DNA from: Paludibacter sp. 221
GTDB lineage: Bacteria; Bacteroidota; Bacteroidia; Bacteroidales; Paludibacteraceae
Length of the DNA: 64,000 nucleotides
Assembly (NCBI RefSeq): GCF_010501035.1
Contig: NZ_QVMH01000002.1
Location: forward strand, 23,812-87,811
Direction of reading: 5' to 3'
The translations under genes and the position numbers were made by a program. Numbering within the stretch: position 1 is the stretch's first letter; each line of letters opens with the position of its first letter. Below are positions 36,201 through 46,200 of the stretch, piece after piece. Below the pieces are notes generated by a model that was not told where the DNA came from, did no database searches, and saw nothing but the letters and a program-made list of their open reading frames with translations.

Positions 36201-37505
36201 TTCCGAATACTGGCAATCTACATAGGTCAAATTGCTGTATTTGCTTAAATCCAGAATGTTGTCATTTACTTTACTGCTGGTATATTCCAGATATTCTAAT
36301 GCATTCCCGTTTTCGGGGAGGGTAAGGTTTTCTATTTTGCTTAGGTATGTTGCTGTGATTTTTTTAAGTTTTGAGCATTTGCTTACATCAAAGTTTGTAA
36401 AATTCGACAAACTTCCTAAAACAATTTCTTGCAATTCATTATTTTCTCCGGGAAAGGTTAACGAAGTAAGCAAGCTGATACTTTTGATGTTGATATAAGT
36501 CAGGCTTTTGTAATTGCTTAAATCCAACGACGCGATTTTTCCACTGTTTATGGTTATCTTTTGCAGATTTGTTGTTACTGTAGGCAGAACGAGTGTTGTA
36601 AGGTTGCTGTTGCTTGTTAGCTCAAGCGTAGCTAATTTGCTCATACCGCTTACATCCAGGTTTGTAAGTTTCGACCAACTTCCTAAAATTATTTCCTGTA
36701 GGTTGTTGTTTTCTCCAGGGAGGGTTAATGTGGCGAGTAGGCTGGTACTTTTAATATTTATATAAGTCAGATTCTTGTAATCGCTTAAATCCAACGACGC
36801 GATTTTTCCACTGTTTACGGTTATCTTTTGCAGATTTGTTGTTACTGTAGGAAGAACAAGTGTTTCAAGGTAGCTGTTGCTTGTTAGCTCTATTGCGGCT
36901 AATTTGCTCATACCGCTTACATCCAGGTTTATAAGCTTCGTCAAACTTCCTAAAATTAGTTCCTGCAGGTTGTTATTTGCTCCAGGAAAGGTTAACGAGG
37001 CCAGAAGGCTGTTGCTTTTAATGTTGAGGTAAGTCAGGTTTTTATAATCGGTGAAATCCAATGATGCGATTTTTCCACTGTTTACAGTTACCTTTTGCAG
37101 ATTTGTGGTTACTGTAGGCAGAACGAGTGTTGCAAGATTGCTATTGCCAGTTAGTAGCTCAATAGTTGCTAATCCGCTCATGTTGCTTGCATCAATGCCT
37201 GTAAGCTGTGATACGCTCGACATTTTCAGGTATTTAATCTTTGTGGCATCCCCATATACACTTACCGTGCCTGTCGGGGCTTTCACTATATTTGTAGATG
37301 CAGTACCCACAATGTGTTCTACTGTTGTTCCATTACCCCAGTCTACTTGTATGGCTGTGTTATCTTCAGTAGCTTGCAGTACAAAAGTCATATTTGTCTT
37401 ATTTGTACTGGTGAAGGTATTGCTGATGGTAAGTATTGCATCTTCAGCGTATATTGATACGGTGGATAACAATGCTGCTATAAAGAGTAAAATTTGCTTT
37501 TTCAT
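33210..37505 (-). CDS. Giant three-module leucine-rich-repeat protein with T9SS-type C-terminus
   Basis: About 1431 residues from the ATG at 37505, which begins the signal peptide (MKKQILLFIAALLS...IYA). An upstream in-frame ATG adds 21 polar residues. Three modules each contain a beta domain with a WGNG motif (encoded near 37330, 35660 and 34510), a run of BspA-like leucine-rich repeats, and an Ig-like domain with two cysteines (YCVIYN...KCKT). Modules 2 and 3 are 1152 bp apart and nearly identical in places. In module 1 an 89-residue unit starting at GKIASLDL recurs every 267 bp. The last ~80 residues resemble a type A sorting domain, implying T9SS export to the surface. It is the last gene of the SusCD cluster. 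Likely an adhesin or binding protein; ligand unknown. Confidence 0.85.
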   Translation of the reverse strand: MKKQILLFIAALLSTVSIYAEDAILTISNTFTSTNKTNMTFVLQATEDNTAIQVDWGNGTTVEHIVGTASTNIVKAPTGTVSVYGDATKIKYLKMSSVSQLTGIDASNMSGLATIELLTGNSNLATLVLPTVTTNLQKVTVNSGKIASLDFTDYKNLTYLNIKSNSLLASLTFPGANNNLQELILGSLTKLINLDVSGMSKLAAIELTSNSYLETLVLPTVTTNLQKITVNSGKIASLDLSDYKNLTYINIKSTSLLATLTLPGENNNLQEIILGSWSKLTNLDVSGMSKLATLELTSNSNLTTLVLPTVTTNLQKITINSGKIASLDLSNYKSLTYINIKSISLLTSLTFPGENNELQEIVLGSLSNFTNFDVSKCSKLKKITATYLSKIENLTLPENGNALEYLEYTSSKVNDNILDLSKYSNLTYVDCQYSELKEVIIPASPKANLSIDCSSNYIPLNKLPEGQFSNLYYMPQFTKYDIEESYETNDIIDLSKWYVAKKGYGSNYDEAGRYPTFTWYKDGSATALEEGTDYTVIDNAKFQFPTIPTGEVYCVIYNASYPNLSGQEKCKTTLTSIIQATDPIMQFTNVATTASIGLKFAATEANTEIKIDWGNGVKDVRTITSTTTGNTFTAAPKGTTIKVYGDAQKIKLFSISNNARYFRTADFSKASGLETLECKGSSNLITSVVLPDETQNLKKLDVSSNNLTSLDVSKYTKLETLICSRNSNLTEITLPPAEGNELNEIDYAYLSKLTNLDVSKYAKLKKIIVSGASKLESFLLPENTDVLEHLECSSVKMDNNILDLSKYNNLTYIDCSFCQLEDIIIPANPKSNLNLDCSSNYIHLNKLPEGQFSYLSYYPQFAKYTLAESYETNDIIDLSEWYVAKKGYGSNYDEAGRYPTFTWYKDGSSTALEEGTDYTVVDNAKFQFPTIPAGEVYCVIYNPSYPDLSGGEKCKTSLATIVPAQDPIMLFTNTATTYNVGLKFAATEANTEIKIDWGNGVKDVRTITNTTTGETFSTVPKGTTIKVYGDAEKIKLFSTSSNAKYLRTADFSKASALETLECKGSSNLITSVILPSETQKLKTLDVSYNNLTNLDVSSYTKLENLNCSSNGNLTELILPNTVDNELRKVISNYTYLNGLDVSKLSKLTTLETSNQNSSANSNFTTLVLPENAEALTNLTCRAGALTTLDVSKYVNLKELDCTYNKITSLILPPNPVSGFSVDCYNNNISLNDLPEGTFTVSYMPQSFEYTVNDSYTTNDVIDLSKWYVSKKGVGYYYNEKGRYPTFTWYRQNGSKKEQLIAGEDYDEVEDAKFQFIEVPAGNVFCEIYNAGYIYLKDNTACKTNLISITKGTSTNDEQLSGNGLNVYTKNYSIIIEGTENYEYKVISVSGKIIDSGRANGLTEVNVNEAGAYIIKARIGLEERTLKVIVTP
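36290..37140 (-). repeat. 267-bp in-frame tandem repeat in the LRR gene
   Basis: The segment encoding GKIASLDL recurs exactly 267 bp apart (marker sequence GCGATTTTTCCACTGTTTA at 36533, 36800 and 37067). The units are highly similar at DNA level over about three copies; the last diverges toward its end. Edges are approximate. Confidence 0.8.
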
Positions 37506-37630
37506 ATTTTTCTGAATTTGATGGTTAATAATAGGTAAAAACCGCTCAGGGATAAGTTTTGCACTCACGCCTGAGCGATTTTCATCAAATTAAGGGTTAG
37601 GATAAAACTATTTATTAAAAAACTAACGTT

Positions 37631-39424
37631 TTAGAGTTTAATAATTTTGACTGGTTTGGATTGTGAATCTCCATTCATATTTACGATGTAAATTCCGCTG
37701 TTCCAGTCAGATGTATTAATGGTTGTTATATGAGAGTTCAGAATCGTCTCATACACTTTTTTGCCGCTTATATCAAATACTGATATTTCTCCTCCTACAT
37801 TCTCTGATTCGATAGTAAATTCCTCATTGAATACGGTAGGGTATATGTTGAAGTTGGCTGCTTCTACGCTTTTGTCAGAACTTTCGTAACCAAACTTATG
37901 GAATGTAACACTTGGTGCAAGGTAGAAAGACAAACCTTCCAAATCATAGAACGGATATGGTAACTCGTGAAGCGGATACCAGCCTTCTCCTACTTTCAGT
38001 TCGGGTGTAGGTGGCTCGTCCGTTTCAGGAATGTATGCGAAAGCCTTTGTGTCGCGATTGGCTTTATAGAAGCAGATGAAACCCATGTAAGTTGCAGATG
38101 ATTCTTTGAGCGATTCGTCAATCTCTATTGCTACGTAGAATGTACCTTCTACCTCAACAGGGGTGTCAAATGTTATTTTGCAATCCCTTTTTTCTGAAAT
38201 AACAGAAGTTGTTCCGAATGCTTTGCTCATGGTTGTCTGGTATGATCCAAATACTTTATCAGGATCAGGAACGCCTTCTGCATCTCCATAAATTTTTACG
38301 GTTACGGGCTTTGTCCTGTCTTTTGAAGCAACTTTGTATTCATACAGCATGAGCGATACGGCGTTGACGCTGAGTTTTGCACCTTCGGGCATGTCAAATT
38401 TTTCGGCAAACGCTTTATAATAACGGTTGAATCCGCTTACATATTCATAACCATTGTTCATCAGGTCTTCAGGACGGTAGAGGGATTTGCCATCTATCTT
38501 TTCCTGGTTTGAAATTATTCCTGAAATTTCTTCGCTTCCCAAAACGCATACGTTTACAGTATCTTTATATGTGGCAGAACCATTGAAATTAGTTGCGGTA
38601 AGCACGGGTTCATAATACCCGCTTTCGGTATAATAAACCGTAGGGTTCTCTTCTGTGGAACTTGCCGGATTTCCTAATGTTTCCCAACTGTAGCTTGAAG
38701 CGTATTTTGACCTATTGATAAACGTAATAGGTTGGTCAGGATATACGTATCTGAAGTAGTTTTTTACGTTGTTGGTAGACGAAGGGTCGCTGGCAGCCGA
38801 CCAGATTCCTCCGGTGGTTATATAATCAGCTTGTACGGCAGGTGGATTGTCTTCTGCATATACTTCGAAATTGTCGATACAAATACCGTTTGACATACCG
38901 TTATCGGTATAAACGTTGAACGCGAAATAATAGATGCCCGACGTTTCGGCTGTAAATTTACATTCGAATTGCGTCCATTCCAGAAATCTTGTTCCTTTTA
39001 TGTCTTCCAGAACAACGGTTTGCCCTTCTTTGGTTTGTGATGTTCCTACGGTGAATTTTATCTTATCACTCAGATTACCATTTGAAAAACCGGCTGCGTA
39101 TAGCCAGAAGCTTGTATAGTAGGTTTTTCCGGCCTGCAGATTGAATCCTACGCTGAATGCCCAATCGTTGCGAGGATAGGTAGCATTATTATCCGAAAAC
39201 TGCAAATAATATGGTTTCGTGTAAGGAACGCAATAAGCGTCGTTCCATGCTCCCATTTTTACGTTCGATTTACTGTCGGCAAGCCATCCGTCAGGTAAGA
39301 CAGTTCCTTCCGCATAGGTATCAAAGTTTTCGAAATACGGAAGTGTTGCAGTACCTTGTGCTACTACTTTCACTCCTGATACTGTCAAGAGAAAGAAAAT
39401 TAAGAGGTAAATGCATTTTTTCAT
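37631..39424 (-). CDS. T9SS-secreted protein with choice-of-anchor J and PKD-like domains
   Basis: A 597-residue protein with signal peptide 1-23 (VSGVKVVAQ). Residues ~27-190 form a jelly-roll-like choice-of-anchor J region (LPYFENFDTYAEGTVLPDGW ... GICIDNFEVYAED). A PKD-like segment follows (ITFINRSKYASSYSWETLGN ... GYYEPVLTATNFNG), then a large domain without a clear name. The last ~80 residues are a type A T9SS sorting domain (FNIYPTVFNEEFTIES, SVFDISGKKVYE, GIYIVNMNG, VKIIKL). It is predicted surface-anchored. It lies between the DUF4302 lipoprotein and the LRR gene. No catalytic motif seen. Confidence 0.87.
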   Translation of the reverse strand: MKKCIYLLIFFLLTVSGVKVVAQGTATLPYFENFDTYAEGTVLPDGWLADSKSNVKMGAWNDAYCVPYTKPYYLQFSDNNATYPRNDWAFSVGFNLQAGKTYYTSFWLYAAGFSNGNLSDKIKFTVGTSQTKEGQTVVLEDIKGTRFLEWTQFECKFTAETSGIYYFAFNVYTDNGMSNGICIDNFEVYAEDNPPAVQADYITTGGIWSAASDPSSTNNVKNYFRYVYPDQPITFINRSKYASSYSWETLGNPASSTEENPTVYYTESGYYEPVLTATNFNGSATYKDTVNVCVLGSEEISGIISNQEKIDGKSLYRPEDLMNNGYEYVSGFNRYYKAFAEKFDMPEGAKLSVNAVSLMLYEYKVASKDRTKPVTVKIYGDAEGVPDPDKVFGSYQTTMSKAFGTTSVISEKRDCKITFDTPVEVEGTFYVAIEIDESLKESSATYMGFICFYKANRDTKAFAYIPETDEPPTPELKVGEGWYPLHELPYPFYDLEGLSFYLAPSVTFHKFGYESSDKSVEAANFNIYPTVFNEEFTIESENVGGEISVFDISGKKVYETILNSHITTINTSDWNSGIYIVNMNGDSQSKPVKIIKL

Positions 39425-39459
39425 AAACGTTAATTTATTAATAATTAATACTATGTTTT

Positions 39460-40752
39460 TTATTTTGAAAGTATAAACCAGATTTTTTCAGGATCGTCCA
39501 GTCGGGTGAACGAAATTTCGTTCGGAATTTTAAGATTATTATAAACCAGCTCATACGGAGCTTCATCAGTGAGGTATAAACGGAAAGTACGGAAATACTC
39601 ATAATAGAACAGTAGCGCCATCTGGTCACCTACTGCCTCTTCGTCCAATGATAACCTGACCATTCTATTCCCGTCTCCTTCGTATCCGTCTTCCATTGCT
39701 TGTTCTTTTGTCAGTGCATAAAATCTCAGATAAAAGTTTGCATTAAAAGCCTGCTTGTCATTCCGCGAGTAACTATATAACGAAAGCAGTTCATATGGGC
39801 TTCGCAGGTAAACGAATAGCAGTTGCTCGTTTGCTTTTTTATCAAGGTTTTCTACAATTTCATTCCACAAGCTTGTAAACCGTGTTCCCATCCTTTCCCC
39901 ATCAAAAAACCAGTTGCCCCTTTTATTTATAAAGGCTTGGTTCAGCGGCATATGGTTTATTTGTGCAGTAACATTCTCGTCTATACATATCAGGTTGGCA
40001 TTGTTTCCCGACCATTTGAAATGCTGTAACGTCTGGTTGTGAACTTTTACAGGTTCTTTGAACTTTATACCCTCCAGTGTGTATATATATGGCACACCAT
40101 CAGTTTCAGAGATGTCGCTTGTGGATAGATAGCGACCTATTTCGGCCGATTCGGAAAAAGATATTTTCTCGTTATTTACCTGCAATTCCATGGTAAAACC
40201 GGGATTGTATTTTATAATCGTATCCAGTTCTCTCGAAAAGTCCTGCCATGTTTTGTCTTTCGGAAATTTTACCATGTTCATCTTTATTCCATGTTTTTTC
40301 CCTTTCAGGCTGATGGTGTCATTATTTGCCGACATGATTATAAATTCATAATCTCCCTCATAGCCCAGCCCGTCGGGCTCAGGGTCGGAAAACTGGTGCA
40401 GTATGCGGTTATAGGTATCGAAGCTCAACAGAGGCCCCATATCTGCTTTTAGCGCAAACAGGCTGGTTATCTTTTCGTTGTCTTCTTTTAATATCGGTGT
40501 TTCTCCTGTAATGCTCACTTTTCCGTCCTTGCTGAAATTCAGATACAGGTTGAAGCCTCCGAATTTAGTATCGTTCGGGTAGTATTCGAGCAACCAGCCA
40601 TTTTCGGCAGAGCTTAGGATTTCCAGATATTCTTTTAGAGTATTGTCTATCCTGTCTCCATCCCCGTTCCCGAAAATATCATCTTCCACAAAGGAACATG
40701 CGAAAGTGCTGAAAGCTATTAACAGAAGTATTATGTATTTTGCCTTGCTCAT
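39460..40752 (-). CDS. DUF4302 lipoprotein
   Basis: A 430-residue lipoprotein (lipobox TFAC, Cys19). The DUF4302 signature is clear near the N-terminus: RIDNTLKEYLEILSSAENGW, YYPNDTKFGGFNLYLNFSKDGKV, and KADMGPLLSFDTYNRILHQFSDP. Members regularly occur beside SusC/SusD and zinc metallohydrolase lipoproteins, but biochemical function is unknown. It starts 5 nt after the metallohydrolase gene ends, so the two are almost certainly cotranscribed. Probably an accessory surface lipoprotein of the importer. Confidence 0.9.
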   Translation of the reverse strand: MSKAKYIILLLIAFSTFACSFVEDDIFGNGDGDRIDNTLKEYLEILSSAENGWLLEYYPNDTKFGGFNLYLNFSKDGKVSITGETPILKEDNEKITSLFALKADMGPLLSFDTYNRILHQFSDPEPDGLGYEGDYEFIIMSANNDTISLKGKKHGIKMNMVKFPKDKTWQDFSRELDTIIKYNPGFTMELQVNNEKISFSESAEIGRYLSTSDISETDGVPYIYTLEGIKFKEPVKVHNQTLQHFKWSGNNANLICIDENVTAQINHMPLNQAFINKRGNWFFDGERMGTRFTSLWNEIVENLDKKANEQLLFVYLRSPYELLSLYSYSRNDKQAFNANFYLRFYALTKEQAMEDGYEGDGNRMVRLSLDEEAVGDQMALLFYYEYFRTFRLYLTDEAPYELVYNNLKIPNEISFTRLDDPEKIWFILSK

Positions 40753-40757
40753 TTTCT

Positions 40758-41636
40758 TTAGTCGTTTAAAATAGATTCAATGTTTTGCGCGCGTCTGCTG
40801 ATAATGTTACGAAGCTTATGAATATCAATATCCCAGGTGATATTCAGCCATTCCTCTACGATGTCAAATTTTTTCTCAATTTTTTTAGCCCCTTCTTCTC
40901 CTGCTTTGTCCAGCATGTTTTGCCAGTATTCGTCGGAGTTTACAAGATACATGGCTATTATTTCCACGAAATCTTCTTGTGGCTCCCTGCTTGCATAAGG
41001 TGTTACGAAACCAAGCTTCCATGCCTGTTCTGTAGTTCGGTTTTGCCAGCCTGTAGAGGAGTAATCGGCTGCCGATATGAGGTTAAACTCAACCGGAATT
41101 TCTTCGTTCTGGTGAAGAATGTGACTGAACTCGTGGTGCATTGTCTCAAAATAATACTCATTCAGCATTTCTATATCCGTGGGGTCAATGGCGTTTACTT
41201 TGTAAAGTATAACCTTTATTCCTCCTTCGGCCGTACCAAGCACTTCAGTTCCCGATGAGGAATTGATAGCCGCCGAACCTACCAACTGTATTACCTTAGG
41301 TGCGTATGTGCGCATGAAGTCCTTGTTCACTCCTGTTGCATCAAATAGTTCATCGTAAGCTTCCAGCCACAGGTATTTTATTATCTTAGCCAAGTCCTTC
41401 GACTTTTCCATATCAGCCGGAATCAGATTGTAGGTCAGGTCGGCTTCTCCGTCGTCCAGCCTGTATTTGAAGTCGATATTATACTCTTTTACATACGTAT
41501 TGAGCAACCATTTGTCAAATTCATTTCTTTCCGGTGGATTGGTGTCGAAAATACTTGGGCCAAGTTTTTCTTCCGAGCATCCTATCAGCGAAGTGAATAA
41601 TATGATTGATATAAAATATGAAAATGCTTTTTTCAT
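40758..41636 (-). CDS. Substrate import-associated zinc metallohydrolase lipoprotein
   Basis: A 292-residue lipoprotein (lipobox LIGC, Cys20). The metallopeptidase motif HEFSH (HExxH) is at residues 168-172, followed ~70 residues later by EDFVEIIAMYL, which may supply the third ligand. The family is known for its co-occurrence with SusC/SusD rather than by a demonstrated substrate. Located between susD and the DUF4302 gene, it likely cleaves the bound substrate at the cell surface or in the periplasm. A peptidase rather than a glycoside hydrolase in this position suggests protein-derived cargo. Confidence 0.9.
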   Translation of the reverse strand: MKKAFSYFISIILFTSLIGCSEEKLGPSIFDTNPPERNEFDKWLLNTYVKEYNIDFKYRLDDGEADLTYNLIPADMEKSKDLAKIIKYLWLEAYDELFDATGVNKDFMRTYAPKVIQLVGSAAINSSSGTEVLGTAEGGIKVILYKVNAIDPTDIEMLNEYYFETMHHEFSHILHQNEEIPVEFNLISAADYSSTGWQNRTTEQAWKLGFVTPYASREPQEDFVEIIAMYLVNSDEYWQNMLDKAGEEGAKKIEKKFDIVEEWLNITWDIDIHKLRNIISRRAQNIESILND

Positions 41637-41742
41637 CTTGTTTTTATATTAAGTATCCTATTAAAATCTAATGTTATGTGTTTCATTCTCGGTTTATAAG
41701 GAAATGATACTTGTAACTTATAAGCTAAATATTTGTAGCTGT

Positions 41743-43263
41743 TTATCTCGGATTTGCTTCCATACCTGCAGCTATCACAGCCGATGGAATTTGAATCACT
41801 CTTCGTAAATCATCTTTCTTCAACACATCATCGTCCTGACCATATATCGCGTGTTTTACTTCAATTCCATAACGTCTTATGTCGAACCAGCGCAAGCCCT
41901 CGTGTATAGTTTCGCAACGGCGGAAATGTAGTACACAATGCAGGAAGTTAAGTTGCTTTTCGTCTGCAATTTCAAATTTTGGATTCAATTCGGGTGTCAG
42001 TACCGATACCGCAGTGCTGTAGTAATCTTCTATTTTGGTTTCAGTCAGTTCCGGCACTCCGCTTACAGTTCTTTTGTTATACCATGCTGCCAGGTCTTTA
42101 GTAGCATTAACATAGTCTTTTTTATGAACGTATGCTTCGGCACGGCATAGCAGGGCTTCGTCGGTAGTGAATACCGTATTCACTATATTGAGAAACCCTG
42201 TTCCTGCCACCGGGTCGCTATATTCGATGAGAAGGTTGTATTTCGGAAAATAGGTAACCCTGTCAGTTCCAAAAACTTTTGCTGCCGGATAAAAGTACTC
42301 GGAATCTACCCAAGGTCCCGGTCCCCATAGGGTTTCTTCCAGCTTCTTCATATTGTGTGCATATCGGTACCATGTACGATAACCCCAATGGTTGTACGTC
42401 CATTGCGAAGCGGCAGGCATCAACAACAGATTGCAAGGCGGATTAGATTGTATGTACTCTATTGCGACATCTTTATTCGATGAGAAACTTAGATAGGATT
42501 CGTAATCACGCAACACTTTTTCGGGGTCGTTTCCTATTGCCTTTGTTGCATAAGTGATACACTTATCATAATTTTCATAATACAAGTTGAAGCGTGCTGC
42601 AAAGGCATAAGCCGCTTTTTGGTTGAAGTGATACTTTATAGCCGATTTTTTATAGTATGAATCGCTTATCAATGGTAATGCTTCTTCAATGTCGCGGTTT
42701 ATTCTTTCGTAAACGTCGGCTACCGTTCCTCTTTCGTATTTACCTTCTACAATTTTTTCCGATTCTTCTACATAAGGTATTCCCAAATCGGTAGTGCTGG
42801 TTTGCTTATTGTAATGCTGGCTGAAAATGTTGACTAAAATAAAATGAGCATAGGCACGGCATATCAACGCTTCGCCTTTGTGCGGTGAATAATCATCAGG
42901 ATTGTCAACCGATTCGATAAACTGCAAGGCATGGTTTGCTGCTGCAATTGACTTATAATACAGTTCCCATACAAATTGTGGTGTGTCTTGCTGATTGTCT
43001 GTGAAGTTTTCCCATTTATAGCTTTCTTCCACTGTTTTGTTGAAAAAAGTATATAAGGGCCCATTGTCGGTTACGTTATCCGACATGAGTTCTGTCATTT
43101 GCACATAAGTGCCGGTAGGGTAGGCCGAAACTAATAACTGGGCTACTTTTTCAGCATTATTCAATTCTGTCCTGTTATCCGGCATTTGGTTGAGGAAACC
43201 ATCACACGATGTAAACAGGATAGTCGCTGTAATCGAGAGTATATATATAATCTTCTTTTTCAT
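41743..43263 (-). CDS. SusD/RagB-family nutrient-binding lipoprotein
   Basis: A 506-residue surface lipoprotein (lipobox LFTSC, Cys20). The N-terminal part has the TPR-like helical core (SAYPTGTYVQMTELMSDNVT, then GEALICRAYAHFILVNIFSQ), and the C-terminal part the RagB/SusD pattern ending in FRRCETIHEGLRWFDIRRYG and a terminal PSAVIAAGMEANPR. It caps the SusC pore and captures substrate. The gene starts 6 nt after susC ends. The short form, about 500 residues without extra insertions, is typical of RagB-like peptide or protein systems as well as glycan systems. Confidence 0.95.
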   Translation of the reverse strand: MKKKIIYILSITATILFTSCDGFLNQMPDNRTELNNAEKVAQLLVSAYPTGTYVQMTELMSDNVTDNGPLYTFFNKTVEESYKWENFTDNQQDTPQFVWELYYKSIAAANHALQFIESVDNPDDYSPHKGEALICRAYAHFILVNIFSQHYNKQTSTTDLGIPYVEESEKIVEGKYERGTVADVYERINRDIEEALPLISDSYYKKSAIKYHFNQKAAYAFAARFNLYYENYDKCITYATKAIGNDPEKVLRDYESYLSFSSNKDVAIEYIQSNPPCNLLLMPAASQWTYNHWGYRTWYRYAHNMKKLEETLWGPGPWVDSEYFYPAAKVFGTDRVTYFPKYNLLIEYSDPVAGTGFLNIVNTVFTTDEALLCRAEAYVHKKDYVNATKDLAAWYNKRTVSGVPELTETKIEDYYSTAVSVLTPELNPKFEIADEKQLNFLHCVLHFRRCETIHEGLRWFDIRRYGIEVKHAIYGQDDDVLKKDDLRRVIQIPSAVIAAGMEANPR

Positions 43264-43269
43264 ATCTTT

Positions 43270-46200
43270 TTATAAGCTAACCCTTAATGTTACGGTGAAT
43301 TGTTTTGGTACAGGGGTAGAAACACCTCCCGAACGGAAAAACTCAGGGTCTTGTCCGTTTAGTTTTTTGTCTGCATACAGCAGGAATAAATTAGTACCCT
43401 GCACTTTAAGTTGCAGGCTATTCAGGTTCAAATGTTGTATCCATTCTTTTTTGAAATCGTAACTCAGCGATATTTCTTTCATGCGGATGAATCCCCCGCT
43501 TGCTATGCGTATGTCCGAATAGTTGTAGGCATTGTAAGCGTATTTCAGATTTGGTATATCCTTTTCCTGCCTTACGCTGGCTATTACGGGCACGTTTGTT
43601 TTCAGTTTGTCGCCCGGCATGCGCCAGCGGTTGTTAAACTCACGCGGCATAGCATCCATATCCGTGTATTTGCTTTTGAATACAGGGTCTAAGCGCACTA
43701 CATTTCCGAACGAATAGGTGATAAACAGATTAAGACTGAAATTCTTGTACGTAAACAAGTTACCGAAACTACCGTTGATGGTAGGGTCGGTAGGGCCTTC
43801 GTATTTTAGAAATCCTTTCTTTTCTATCTCCTGGAAGTCGATATCCGTAATTGTTATTTCGTCGTTTTGGTTAATGAACATAGGTAGCCCGTCTTCGCTT
43901 AGTCCAACAAAAGGTATGGAGAAAAGCGAGCGTACGGGGCGGCCTTCCTCTGCATATCCCGCACCGGAAATTAACGCCATTACCCTTGTACGCGAATCGA
44001 GTTTGGTAATTTCATTTTCAGAAAATCCGAAAATAAAATCCGTATTCCATTTGAAGTCTTTGGTAACAATGTTTTTTGTGGATAACGTGAACTCTATACC
44101 ATGCGATTTCATGGAAGCTACGTTTGCATATTTTCCAACTTCACCTCCGGCTCCTTGCGTGAATATAGGGCCTATCAAATCGAAATTGTTACGTGTATAA
44201 AAGTCGGTACTTAGGTTAATCCGGTTTTTTAGGAAACCCATATCCGCGCCGATATTAAATTCGTGTTTCTTTTCGTAAGTGAGTTCGCTGTTTTCCAGAC
44301 TTTCTATTTCCAGTCCCGACTCTTTTACACCTGCAAACGGGCGGAAAGGTGAATAGTTGCGGTAAACCACATGCGAGTTAGTGACAAATGCGGGGCCACG
44401 GTCGGCAGTCAAGCTGTATGATGTTTTCAGCGTGAAGTGCGATAATGCAGGGGTAAGCGCCGAGAAGAATTTTTCCTCGTGCATATTCCAAGCCAGGGCC
44501 ACATTCCACGTAGGCAACCAACGTGCCGCGCGGGATTTACCTAAGCGGTTTGAGCCTTCGTAACGCAGCGTTCCATTTATGGTATATTTACCTTCGTACG
44601 AGTAAGTTGCCATGCCGAAAAACGCAAGGTTTCGCGAGTATGTCACATAATTGTAGTAATACTGGTTATTTTGCTCAATTCCTTGTTTGAAAATAAGGTA
44701 ATCATAAAACGGCACACCACCTTTGTCGTATTGATATCCCCAACCTCTTGAGTAGTATTGTCCACGGTCTACCGAGTTTGCTTCTGTCCCTCCAAACAGC
44801 CGTATAAGGTGTGTGTCGTTGATACTGGTGTTGTAATTCATACTTGCACGCAAGTCGTACCCCATCATTTTGTATTCGTTCTTATCAAGAATCCCTCCTT
44901 CGGGTAATACTACAACGGGAAGGGCGTTGGCTTCTTCCAGATTTTTGTACAGCAAAGGGTTTTTGTCACGGATAATTGCGTCGCCTGCAGCACGGTAAGC
45001 CTCAGCCTGATTCGATTTATCGTGCATGGTATGTTCCTGCGAAGTAGTCTGATACTTTACAGCACCTAAAACACTTGCTTCCAACCCTTTTATGATTTTC
45101 CAGTTTAGTTCCCCTTGAAATTTCAGGTCGACAACGTCCAGTTCGATATAATTTCGTTCCAGTTCGCTTTCTATGTTGAAAGGAGCATAATTGCGTGTGT
45201 AATATTCCAAGTCGCCCGATTCGTTTCTTAACGCCAATGTACGTGATGTATTCAGGGCATAGCTGTAGGGGTTTATATCGAAGTCGCGGCGTACTTCGCC
45301 ACTTACTACGTTTACCTCTTGGCTAAGTGTTCCCGGAGCTTTTTGCTTCCGGTACGAGCTATTCGATAGCAATGTCAGTGTCAGGTTTTTAGCCAGATTG
45401 AACGATGCGTTTGTATTCGCAGTATAACGGCTCACGGAGCTAGCCTTTGTCCATCCCGGGTCTTGAAATACACTCAACGAAGCGTAATACCTTGCTTTGT
45501 CGCTTCCCGAACTGATGCTTATCGCGTGGTTTTGGGTCAGGTTTGTATTGAACAGTTCGTCAAACCAGTCTGTGTTGCGCATTTCGGCTTGTTGCAAATA
45601 TCGGTTGCGGGCTTCCGGTGTGTTTTCCAGTTCCCATGCTTGTTTTACAGGGTCGTAGGTATTTGTAAGCTGGTACATTTTTCCGTATACTCCACTGTTC
45701 GACACACGGTATGAATCAGCAAAATTGAACCAGTTTTTCTGATCCATTTCGTTATATACGCTCATCTGGTCTTGCGAGTTCATGATATTGAAGTCGCGGT
45801 AGCTTGGCTTCAGTCGTGTTGTAAATTCTCCGGTGTATGTAATGCGGTTTACGCCTACCTGACCACGTTTTGTGGTTATTACTACCACACCCGCCATTGC
45901 TCTGGCTCCATAAATAGAGGTTGCCGAGCCGTCTTTCAGTATCTGAAAACTCTCTATATCATCGGCACTCAATCCGGCAATGGCTGAGCTTATAAGAGTA
46001 ATCGCATCGCCCGACGATAAGTCGTCCGAGTCAATCTCTACAGCGTCTTCCATAATTACGCCATCCACTACCCATAGCGGTTTCGAACTGCCATATATGG
46101 AGGTTGCACCACGTACACGGATTTTTGGAGCAGTACCGAAAGTACCTGATACGTTTTGTACTGAAACTCCGGCAGAGCGTCCCTCAAGCGCACGGCTTAC

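Noticed and set aside
36290-37140. CRISPR-like regular repeats
   Set aside because: Spacing of 267 bp, fully coding and in frame; it is a protein repeat.
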